Positions 53,558-60,122 of a stretch of 60,122 bases of DNA are shown one piece after another. Position 1 is the first letter of the stretch; each line of letters starts with the position of its first letter. Made by a program: the position numbers and the translations under genes. The notes beneath the pieces were generated by a model. The model saw only the letters and a program-made list of their open reading frames with translations, was not told the origin of the DNA and searched no databases. Source of the stretch: Acidimicrobiia bacterium (GTDB lineage Bacteria > Actinomycetota > Acidimicrobiia > Acidimicrobiales > Bin134); the NCBI GenBank assembly GCA_022819825.1, contig JAJEGM010000023.1, forward strand, positions 1 to 60,122. Direction: 5' to 3'.

Positions 53558-54589
53558 ATGAGAGTCGGTGTATTGACCGGGGGCGGCGACTGCCCAGGAT
53601 TGAACGCCGTGATCAGGGCGATCGTGCGCAAGGCCGAGCGCCATTACGGCGACACCGTGATCGGCTTCCTGGACGGCTGGCGAGGCGTGTTGGAGGGGGA
53701 GTTCATCGAGCTCGACGTGGAGCGCATGCGGGGCACCTTGCCCCGGGGAGGCACCGTTTTGGGGACCTCCCGGTTTTCTCCCCGCATGTACGAGGATGGA
53801 ATGGAGCGGGTGCGCTCGACCCTGGAGAACACTGGTACCGAGGCCTTGATCGTCATCGGAGGGGAGGGCACCCTGTCGGCGGGGGTCGGGGTGGGCGAAG
53901 CCGGCGTGGCAAACGTGGTGGGCGTGCCCAAGACAATCGACAATGACATCGGCCTTACCGAGCTCACCTTCGGTTTCGACACCGCAGTGGAAGTGGCCAC
54001 TGCGGCAATCGACCGGCTGCATACCACCGCTGAGTCGCACGACCGGGTGATGGTGGTAGAGGTGATGGGTCGCCACGTCGGGCACATCGCCACTTGGGCG
54101 GGCATTGCCGGCGGGGCCACGCTCACCCTGGTCCCTGAAGAACCCTTTGACATCAATGCGGTGGCCGAGACCATTGTCAGGCGCCATGAGAGAGGCCGGT
54201 GGGCGTCCATTGTGGTGGTGGCCGAGGGAGCCCAGCCCAAAGAGGGCACGCTGGAGCTGCCCGAGCCCGAGGTCGATCAGTACGGCCACGTCCGGCTGGG
54301 GGGCATAGGCCAAGTGGTGGCAACCGAGATTGAGGCCCGCACCGGCTTTGACACCCGGGTGACGGTATTGGGCCACATCCAGCGGGGCGGAACCCCGAGT
54401 GCCCTCGACCGGGTGCTGTGCTCGTGGTACGGCATCGCGGCGATCGATGCCGTCCATGACGGCGATTGGGGGTCGATGGTGGCCTTTCAGGGCGGGGAGA
54501 TGGTCCGAGTGCGGTTGGCCGACGCGGTGGCCGAGCTGAAGCCGGTCAGCCCTGCTCTATACGACGTGGCCCGGGCTTTCTTCGCCTAA
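53558..54589 (+). CDS. pfkA: 6-phosphofructokinase (GGEGT/PKTIDND type)
   Basis: 343 residues. GGGDCPGLNAVIR near residue 8, the nucleotide site G101-G-E-G104-T, and catalytic PKTIDND with Asp128. Gly104 points to ATP, while Lys125 recalls pyrophosphate enzymes. This combination is known in actinobacterial ATP-dependent enzymes such as that of Streptomyces. MGRHVGHIATWAG and HIQRGGTPSALDR complete the active site. It phosphorylates fructose-6-phosphate in glycolysis. Confidence 0.9.
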   Translation: MRVGVLTGGGDCPGLNAVIRAIVRKAERHYGDTVIGFLDGWRGVLEGEFIELDVERMRGTLPRGGTVLGTSRFSPRMYEDGMERVRSTLENTGTEALIVIGGEGTLSAGVGVGEAGVANVVGVPKTIDNDIGLTELTFGFDTAVEVATAAIDRLHTTAESHDRVMVVEVMGRHVGHIATWAGIAGGATLTLVPEEPFDINAVAETIVRRHERGRWASIVVVAEGAQPKEGTLELPEPEVDQYGHVRLGGIGQVVATEIEARTGFDTRVTVLGHIQRGGTPSALDRVLCSWYGIAAIDAVHDGDWGSMVAFQGGEMVRVRLADAVAELKPVSPALYDVARAFFA

Positions 54590-54616
54590 TGGGAAGCCGC
54601 CGCGGCGATCGCGGTT

Positions 54617-55384
54617 TCAAGAGAAATCGAGCGTGAAGTCGGGCGGCAGAGTCGGTTCGGGGTCGGGAGTTGGGCTGGGTGGGACGGTCGGCGTCGGCGT
54701 CTCCGGGGTCGGGGTCGGTTCGGGGATCTCGGTGGGGGTTGGTGTTGCGCTCACTGTGGGCACGGGAGTGGGGGTGACCTCGGGCTGGTAGTCGGGGTCA
54801 ACCGAGTGGAAGTCATCACGGGTCACGGGGACATCGCTTTCCCCGCTGTCGGTGGGCAGCGGCACGGGGTTGTCGTTCAGCAGCAGTGAGAAGCGGGTGG
54901 CCCCCGTGTTCTCCGTTGCGGTGAACACGAGCTGGGCCACCGCGAGCTGGCGGTTCTCACCCTCCAAGCGCTCCTCGAACACCTCAGACTCCAGTGCCAC
55001 GGTTACTAGGTCACCGGCTGGGTTGACGTCGATCGAGACCACCTCCACATCGGCGGGCAGGGCAGTGGACAGTGCCTGCTCAGATTCGGCTTCGTTGGGG
55101 GCCGAGAACAGGGCCTCCAAGACGGTGGTGGGCGGAGCTGGACTGGCCACGTCGCGGGCCACAGGTGACAGCAGGTTGTTCTCATCGATCAGGTAGATGA
55201 GCACCTCTTGGGTGATCAACGGCGTCGGCTCCGGCGATGCAGTGGGCGCCACCAGATCGTCGGGCAGCCGGGAATAGTCCACGGTTCGGGGACGGCCGTC
55301 TTCAGGCACTGAGCAGCCCGCGGCCAATAGCAGGGCGGCGGCCAGGCTTGCTGCCAGACATCGAAGTGCAGTCGAGTGGTTCAT
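54617..55384 (-). CDS. lpqB: GerMN-domain lipoprotein, short LpqB-like
   Basis: 255 residues. Lipobox LLAAGC near residue 21 gives a lipidated N-terminus. A GerMN domain follows (VLIYLIDENNLLSPVARDV ... TVLEALFSAP) and the tail is an extreme Pro/Thr repeat (TPTPVPTVSATPTPTE). In actinobacteria mtrA-mtrB-lpqB is conserved, and LpqB modulates MtrB. The usual C-terminal beta-propeller of LpqB is absent, so this is a short form. ATGA overlap with mtrB supports the start and the operon. Confidence 0.75.
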   Translation of the reverse strand: MNHSTALRCLAASLAAALLLAAGCSVPEDGRPRTVDYSRLPDDLVAPTASPEPTPLITQEVLIYLIDENNLLSPVARDVASPAPPTTVLEALFSAPNEAESEQALSTALPADVEVVSIDVNPAGDLVTVALESEVFEERLEGENRQLAVAQLVFTATENTGATRFSLLLNDNPVPLPTDSGESDVPVTRDDFHSVDPDYQPEVTPTPVPTVSATPTPTEIPEPTPTPETPTPTVPPSPTPDPEPTLPPDFTLDFS

Positions 55385-56826
55385 GACACCGCGATGGGGA
55401 GGTGGACGACGAATCTGATTCCGGGAAGTCGGTCGGGTCGGTCTTCGCACCAGACGCGGCCCTGGTGCAGGCCAACGTGCTCGGCCACAAGGGCTAGCCC
55501 CAGCCCAACCCCGGTGGTGGTGCCCCGCTCAACCGCCTGTCGGCCTCGTGAGAATCGGTCGAATATGTGCTCTCTCTCATCTGCGGCCACACCGGGACCG
55601 GCGTCTTCCACCGCGATTTCGATCCCCTTTGGCCCGGTCCCCATTGAATCGTGATAGAGGAAGATCCCGGTCGCTCCTCCCGCGTACTTCTGAGCGTTGC
55701 TCAACAGGTTGTCGATGACCTGCATCAACCGGCGCTTGTCGGCCCGTACCCGCACCCGGGCCACCGCCGGTTCGCAGGCAATGGGGATGGCGACGGGGCT
55801 GGTGGCCGAAACCGCGTTCTCCACAAACTCGAGCAAGTTGAACACATCCAAATCCAGCTCGGCGGTGCCGACGTCGAAGCGGGAGATCTCCAGCAGATCC
55901 TCCACCAGATGCTCGAAGCGGTTCACGTCCTCGGTCAGAAGGTCCAGCGCGGTTCGGGCTCGCTCGGGCAGCTCAGCCCGGCGAGTGTTCATCACCTCCA
56001 CAGAAGCGGAGAGGGTCATGAGGGGGGATCGCAGTTCGTGGCTCACTTCAGACGCGAACCGCTCATCTTGGGCAATCCGGTGCTGAAGCGCTCCCACCAT
56101 GTCGTTGAATGAGTCGGTGAGCGTGACCAGCTCCCGGGCGGCCCCGGGCTCCAGTCTGGTGCTGAGATCGCCGCGGGCGATGGACTGGGCGGCCTTGCCG
56201 ATGTCCACCAGCGGGCGCAGCAGTCGACGGCTGGCCCAAAAGCCGACGGCCGCCGAGGCCAGGGTGACACCGCCTCCGCCGCTGGCCAGAATGAGCCCGA
56301 GCGAGCCCAGGGTGTCTTCGACCTCATCCAGCGGCGTGGCCTCGTAGTACGAGGCGTTGTGGCCGGGAATGGGGATACCGATCACCAAGAAGGGCTTGTC
56401 CCTCACCCGGTAGCGCATCCGCGCCGGCTTGCCGCTCTCCACGGTGCGGCGGAGGCGCTCGTCGATGTCGCCTTGTTCGAATTCGAAGGACGGCTGGAAC
56501 CAGTCACCCCCGACCCGCAGAACCGGACGGGAGCCCTCGGGAGTGGCCAGCGTGCTGACCAGGTTCTGGAGGGCTTCAGACTCGATGTCGGGACTGAGAC
56601 GGCGGTTGACCACCGAGGCGTTGAACCCCACCGTGGCCAAGGCGTCGTTCTCCCTCCCGTTGAGCAGGTTCTGGCGGGTCAGCGCGAACACCGTCACGCT
56701 CAGCAGCGCCGACAACAGCAGGGTGGTGAGCACGAAAGACAGGATGATCCTGGTGCGGAGCCTCAGTCGACGGGCCCGGGAGCCCGCTCGGCGCCAGAAG
56801 CGAGAACGCTGTCCGGTGGTCTCCAC
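55381..56826 (-). CDS. mtrB: MtrB-like sensor histidine kinase
   Basis: 481 residues from GTG 56826. Two membrane segments near 26-50 and 172-197 flank an extracellular sensor. HAMP follows, then H-box SHELRSPLM with His263, N-box DNLLSNAQKYAG and G-box GVGLGLALV. It should phosphorylate the MtrA-like regulator 8 bp upstream. MtrAB controls cell-wall and division genes in actinobacteria. The long N-terminal extension of the open frame is rejected because GTG 56826 fits both the operon and the first helix. Confidence 0.85.
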   Translation of the reverse strand: METTGQRSRFWRRAGSRARRLRLRTRIILSFVLTTLLLSALLSVTVFALTRQNLLNGRENDALATVGFNASVVNRRLSPDIESEALQNLVSTLATPEGSRPVLRVGGDWFQPSFEFEQGDIDERLRRTVESGKPARMRYRVRDKPFLVIGIPIPGHNASYYEATPLDEVEDTLGSLGLILASGGGGVTLASAAVGFWASRRLLRPLVDIGKAAQSIARGDLSTRLEPGAARELVTLTDSFNDMVGALQHRIAQDERFASEVSHELRSPLMTLSASVEVMNTRRAELPERARTALDLLTEDVNRFEHLVEDLLEISRFDVGTAELDLDVFNLLEFVENAVSATSPVAIPIACEPAVARVRVRADKRRLMQVIDNLLSNAQKYAGGATGIFLYHDSMGTGPKGIEIAVEDAGPGVAADEREHIFDRFSRGRQAVERGTTTGVGLGLALVAEHVGLHQGRVWCEDRPDRLPGIRFVVHLPIAVS

Positions 56827-56834
56827 TGGCGCTC

Positions 56835-57515
56835 TCAGGCTTGGAGCTTGTATCCCAGGCCGCGGACGGTCACCACGTAGCGGGGATTGGCCGGGTCCGA
56901 CTCGATTTTGGTGCGCAAGCGCCGAATGTGGACGTCCACCAAGCGGCCATCCCCGAAGTACCCGAGATCCCACACCCGCTCCAGAAGCACTTCTCGGCTG
57001 AGCACCTTGCCGGAGTTGGTGGCCAGCTCAACGAGAAGGCGGAACTCCGTCTTGGTGAGGTGGGCCTCTTCGCCGTTGATGGTGACCGCTCCTTGCTCAG
57101 GCATGATCTCCAGTTGCCCGAAGCGCATATCGGTCATGGTGGAGTCGGAGGTGCGAACGCGGCGCAACAGGGCGCGAATACGGGCCGAGAGCTCCTTCGG
57201 GGCGAACGGCTTGGTCAGATAGTCGTCTGCTCCTGCCTCCAGGCCGGCCACCACGTCGTGGGTGTCGGCACGGGCGGTGACCATGATGATGGGCACGTCG
57301 CTGGTTCGGCGGAGGGTGCGGCAAACCTCGAATCCGTCGACATCGGGAAGCATGATGTCGATGAGCACCACATCGGCAGGCGTGTCCGAGAAGGCATCGA
57401 AGGCTTCTTGGCCGTTGGCTGCCTCCAACACGTCCCAGCCCTCGTCTTCGAGGGCAAGGCGGACCGCGGTACGGATCCTCTCGTCGTCCTCAATGGCCAG
57501 GATGCGGGTTCCCAC
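56835..57515 (-). CDS. mtrA: MtrA-like OmpR-family response regulator
   Basis: 226 residues. Receiver domain with acidic pocket E9-D10-D11, phospho-acceptor Asp53 (LIDIMLPDVDG) and the switch Lys in TKPFAPKELSARI. The C-terminal winged helix ends LVDVHIRRLRTKIE ... RYVVTVRGLGYKL. GTG start at 57515. Organisation mtrA-mtrB-lpqB-like matches the conserved actinobacterial operon. Its promoter region carries a duplicated 15-bp box. Confidence 0.87.
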   Translation of the reverse strand: MGTRILAIEDDERIRTAVRLALEDEGWDVLEAANGQEAFDAFSDTPADVVLIDIMLPDVDGFEVCRTLRRTSDVPIIMVTARADTHDVVAGLEAGADDYLTKPFAPKELSARIRALLRRVRTSDSTMTDMRFGQLEIMPEQGAVTINGEEAHLTKTEFRLLVELATNSGKVLSREVLLERVWDLGYFGDGRLVDVHIRRLRTKIESDPANPRYVVTVRGLGYKLQA

Positions 57516-57554
57516 CCTGAAATGGTGCCTGATATTGAGCCGCGATGGGTAGCA

Positions 57555-57603
57555 GGGGCCTATATTCGGCCCATTTTGGCCCGGGGGAGGGGCCTATATT
57601 CGG
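57555..57603. repeat. 15-bp direct repeat in the mtrA promoter region, 34 bp apart
   Basis: GGGGCCTATATTCGG lies at 57555-57569 and 57589-57603. The second copy overlaps the inositol-monophosphatase stop. On the mtrA strand each copy reads CCGAATATAGGCCCC, and TATAGG inside could act as a -10. A regulatory pair or a slippage scar are both possible. Confidence 0.75.
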
Positions 57604-58418
57604 TCGGCCTGAGCGCTTTGCAGCATCGTCAAGATGGCGTCGGCCACCGACGGGGCGGCGGCAAACACGAATTGGCGGCTGGGAGGTCCGCCATTCAGAT
57701 CTTGGACAACGGCACCGGCTTCCTCGGCAATGAGGGCGCCGGCCGCGTAGTCCCAGGGATTGAGCCCCACCTCGAAAAAAGCATCCACCCGTCCGCAGGC
57801 CACCGTACAAAGGTCGACGGCAGCCCCTCCCACCCGTCGAATGTCGCCGATTTGGGGAAGCAGTTCGCCGAGCACCTCGGCCTGGCGCCGGCGCCGTTTA
57901 TGCTGGTAGGAGAATCCGGTGGCCACCAAGGCCATGGTTGGGTCGCTATCGGGGCGGACAGCGATGGGGTCTCCGTTGCGCCGGGCCCCACCGTTTCGAT
58001 GGGCGCTGAACGTCTCGTCGAGAACGGGGTCGACCACGGCGCCGGCCACAACTTGGCCCGCGGCTTCAGCGGCCACTGACACGCCGAAGCCGACGTGGCC
58101 GTAGACGAAGTTCACCGTGCCGTCGATGGGGTCGATGATCCAGCGCACCCCGCTGGTGCCGTCGCGGCCCGTGCCTTCTTCGCCCAGTATGGCGTCATCG
58201 GGCCGATGTGAGGTCAGGAACTCCACGATGGCGGTCTCGCAGGCCACGTCCATGTCGGTGACCAGATCGGTACGCGACGACTTGGCCGAGATCTGGAGTT
58301 GGGCGCCGGCCTGGGCTCGCAGTAGCGATGCTGCTACTTCCCCGGCCTCCACTGCCAGCTTCTCCAGGTGGTCCCATGCGGGGATGGTCGGCGCTGAAGT
58401 GGGTTCGGGTTCTTGCAC
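57594..58418 (-). CDS. suhB: Inositol-1-monophosphatase family protein
   Basis: 274 residues. Metal-site motifs GEEG near residue 74, WIIDPIDGTVNF near 92 and the C-terminal WDYAAGALIAEEAG near 222. The family hydrolyses inositol monophosphate and, as SuhB, can help rRNA transcription. In an organism with a PimB-like enzyme, inositol supply for phosphatidylinositol is a sensible role (inference). It is upstream of mtrA on the same strand. Confidence 0.9.
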   Translation of the reverse strand: MQEPEPTSAPTIPAWDHLEKLAVEAGEVAASLLRAQAGAQLQISAKSSRTDLVTDMDVACETAIVEFLTSHRPDDAILGEEGTGRDGTSGVRWIIDPIDGTVNFVYGHVGFGVSVAAEAAGQVVAGAVVDPVLDETFSAHRNGGARRNGDPIAVRPDSDPTMALVATGFSYQHKRRRRQAEVLGELLPQIGDIRRVGGAAVDLCTVACGRVDAFFEVGLNPWDYAAGALIAEEAGAVVQDLNGGPPSRQFVFAAAPSVADAILTMLQSAQADRI

Positions 58419-58441
58419 AGCTGAACTCTACGCTGGGCGGC

Positions 58442-59479
58442 GTGGCATCCCGTGGCGTAGTGGACCTGCGGTCGGACACCCTGACGCAGCCGACCGTGCC
58501 TATGCGAAAGGCGATGGCTGCCGCGCCGGTGGGCGACGACCGCTACGGGGAGGATCCCACGGTCAATCGCCTGGAGGAGCGGTATGCCGAACTCGTCGAC
58601 AAGCCCGCCGCGGTGTACGTGCCGTCGGGCACGATGGGCAACCAGATCGCCCTGCGGCTGCACGGAGCAGCGGGCAGCAACGTGGTGGTGGGCCGGCGGC
58701 AGCACTTGATGTCCTACGAGAGCGGTGCAGCCGGGATGAACAACGCCTTTCAGATCTACGCTGTGGACGATGCCGGCGGAGTGCTGGATGCCGATGCGGC
58801 AGCCGAGGCGGTGGCGGCTGGAAACGGCGGCTTTTGGCCTCCGGTGTCGCTGATCTGCCTCGAGAACACCCATCTGGCCTCTGGTGGTCTGGCCGTGGGG
58901 GCTGGGGAGATGGCCGCGGTTGCCGCACTGGGACCGCCGGTGCATCTGGACGGCGCCCGCCTGTTCAACGCCGCGGTCGCGTTGGGAATTCCATCTGCGG
59001 AACTGGCCAAAGTGGCGACCACAGTCATGTCTTGCGTGTCCAAGGGATTGGGGGCGCCGGTGGGCTCGCTGCTAGCCGGGCCCGCCGATCTGGTCGCCGA
59101 AGCCCGTCTGCACCGGCGGCGGCTGGGCGGGGCCATGCGGCAGGCCGGGGTGATCGCCGCCGGCGGTCTATTCGCCCTAGAACACCACGTCGATCGGCTG
59201 GCCGACGACCACGCCCGGGCCCAGCGGTTGGGCGACGTGGTTGCCGAGCGGTGGCCCGGCGCTCGCCTGGGCGAGGCCGAGGCTGCCTGCGGGCGCCCTC
59301 ACACCAACGTGGTGGCGTTTCGCCATCCCGACGCGCTTGCCCTGCTGGACCATCTCCATCAGGCCGGAATCCGAGCCGGGTTGTTGGCGCCGGGCATCGT
59401 GCGCTTCGTCACCCATCTGGACGTGGACGACGCCGACATCGACCGGGCCGTCGCCGCGCTTGCCTCGGCCCCTGGCTAG
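58442..59479 (+). CDS. ltaE: Low-specificity L-threonine aldolase
   Basis: 345 residues. PLP lysine K201 in SCVSKGLGAPVGS, PLP-ring contacts SDT (VDLRSDTLTQPT) and VHLDGARLFNA near residue 167, and GDDRYGEDPTVNRLE near 31. It cleaves threonine to glycine and acetaldehyde, or the reverse with other aldehydes. GTG 58442 is chosen because it starts at the conserved VDLRSDT region. Divergent from the inositol-monophosphatase gene, 23 bp apart. Confidence 0.9.
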   Translation: MASRGVVDLRSDTLTQPTVPMRKAMAAAPVGDDRYGEDPTVNRLEERYAELVDKPAAVYVPSGTMGNQIALRLHGAAGSNVVVGRRQHLMSYESGAAGMNNAFQIYAVDDAGGVLDADAAAEAVAAGNGGFWPPVSLICLENTHLASGGLAVGAGEMAAVAALGPPVHLDGARLFNAAVALGIPSAELAKVATTVMSCVSKGLGAPVGSLLAGPADLVAEARLHRRRLGGAMRQAGVIAAGGLFALEHHVDRLADDHARAQRLGDVVAERWPGARLGEAEAACGRPHTNVVAFRHPDALALLDHLHQAGIRAGLLAPGIVRFVTHLDVDDADIDRAVAALASAPG

Positions 59480-59763
59480 TACCGGTCGCGGTCTTGGCGT
59501 CGCCCGCCGAACAGCCGCCACTCCTCCATAGCCCGCAAAGTCAAAATGGCCACCACGGCCAAGCCCACCGCTCCAACCAGCGCGCCGACCAAAGCCCCAA
59601 GCCCGGTCCACAGCCCGCAGTTCCCCTCACATTGGAGGTCGATGTAGGCGAACCCGATCAGCCCCCCGCACAGCCCTCCCACCAGAATCGAGGCAAAGGC
59701 CAGCCAACGAGCTCCTTTGGGAGGAAGCGCCGAGCGCTCCTCAGGCGATCCCGTATCCACCAT
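59476..59763 (-). CDS. Small two-TM membrane protein of unknown function
   Basis: 95 residues. Hydrophobic segments at about 20-40 (WLAFASILVGGLCGGLIGFA) and 52-78 flank a short Cys-containing loop (LQCEGNCGLW). The tail is charged (EEWRLFGGRRQDRDRY). Its end overlaps the threonine-aldolase stop by 4 bases on the opposite strand. No family recognised. Confidence 0.6.
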   Translation of the reverse strand: MVDTGSPEERSALPPKGARWLAFASILVGGLCGGLIGFAYIDLQCEGNCGLWTGLGALVGALVGAVGLAVVAILTLRAMEEWRLFGGRRQDRDRY

Positions 59764-59984
59764 CCGCCCATGTTACGGGGGCGGCGAACCAGAATCGGAT
59801 TGTCAACCGGGTTCCGAAGGCAGACGGTTCGGAATCTGCGCTCCCATTAGTGGCGACGTCTGCTGTGCGCCAGTAATTCAGCGTCGAGCGTCCACACCTC
59901 AACACTGGCATTGGCTGTCTTCTGCTGATATCGATCTCGTTCGACGAGAATTGCAACATCACCAGTGCCCAGCCGCCTATCACG
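59764..59984. other. Intergenic stretch, possibly a gene remnant cut by the adjacent insertion element
   Basis: No clear gene. On the minus strand a frame reads RRLGTGDVAILVERDRYQQ and ends at 59847. It looks somewhat protein-like, but any upstream part would be interrupted by the insertion element starting at 59985. Not identified. Confidence 0.35.
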
Positions 59985-60122
59985 GCTCTTCGCGTCGAAG
60001 CTGGGACCAGGGTGATTTGGGGGTCCACCACTGAGGGTGGGGGCCTCGCCGATTCTTGTGACTGACACATAGTCCAAGAGACGGGAGGCCCCCGGTGGTT
60101 GAAGGTAGTGCAGCGGCGTGGT
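59985..60122 (+). mobile_element. Left (5') end of an ISL3-type insertion sequence
   Basis: Starts GGCTCTTCGCGTCGAAGC at 59985, matching the reverse complement of the element end at 113-136 in about 20 of 24 positions. It runs off the window. An inferred transposase start lies about 110 bp inside. Same orientation as the left-hand copy. Confidence 0.6.
60095..60122 (+). CDS. Probable transposase start (partial, 9 codons)
   Basis: GTG 60095 follows GGGAGG at about 60083-60088 and opens VVEGSAAAW to the window edge. It is the right position for an ISL3 transposase start, but the fragment is too short to recognise by itself. Confidence 0.3.

Noticed and set aside
59847..60077. 76-codon minus-strand gene near the right end
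   Set aside because: It crosses the insertion-element boundary at 59985, so at most its last ~45 codons could be a host gene remnant.

Overview
The window is high-GC, densely packed DNA from an actinobacterium, most likely a member of the Acidimicrobiia or a relative (inference). Supporting content is an MtrA/MtrB/LpqB-like two-component operon, a PimB-like mannosyltransferase, an F420/flavin luciferase-like oxidoreductase, many GTG starts, and a candidate DtxR/IdeR-type iron box. Both window ends lie inside ISL3-type insertion sequences: the 3' end of a transposase plus right inverted repeat at 1-136, and a left inverted repeat plus the start of a second copy from 59985. The window therefore looks like a segment, or an assembly contig, bounded by copies of a repeated element.

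Layout. 0.35-2.1 kb: a KhtT/KhtU-type cation/proton antiporter pair. 2.1-3.3 kb: a decayed patch with two gene remnants. 3.3-14.3 kb: one tightly overlapping run of nine genes (DUF917, hydantoinase A, M19 dipeptidase, PucR regulator, FAD oxidase, RbsABC-type lipoprotein/ATPase/permease, hydantoin/Asp-Glu racemase). It reads as an uptake and degradation system for a hydantoin-like or cyclic-amide compound. 14.3-19 kb: amine-oxidase-like flavoprotein, tRNA-Val, EamA transporter, a FitAB toxin-antitoxin pair with a perfect palindrome upstream, and a choline-sulfatase-like sulfatase. 19-21.3 kb: a PQQ-propeller lipoprotein divergent from an AhpD/carboxymuconolactone-decarboxylase-fold gene. That second gene carries an in-frame TGA exactly at the second position of the CxxC motif, followed by a SECIS-like hairpin, so it is a strong selenoprotein candidate and the most interesting item in the window. 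21.3-25.3 kb: epoxide hydrolase and an iron-type ABC permease/ATPase with a DtxR/IdeR-like box. 25.4-36.4 kb: a catabolic/redox patch (alpha/beta hydrolase, acyl-CoA dehydrogenase, sugar isomerase-like, P450, luciferase-like, class III aminotransferase, two SDRs, Zn-ADH, DegT/ColD-like enzyme, YgjP-like metallopeptidase).

36.5-59.8 kb is mostly core: acetoacetyl-CoA synthetase, class A PBP with unusual calcium-loop-like motifs at its C-terminus, zinc-ribbon coiled-coil protein, RNase P RNA, glpK-glpD, trpD, queG, PimB-like glycosyltransferase, START-like protein, alaC-type aminotransferase, 6-phosphofructokinase, lpqB-mtrB-mtrA, inositol monophosphatase and threonine aldolase. Several intergenic gaps hold exactly two copies of a short unit spaced 34-41 bp. 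I saw no CRISPR array, prophage, plasmid origin or large biosynthetic cluster.
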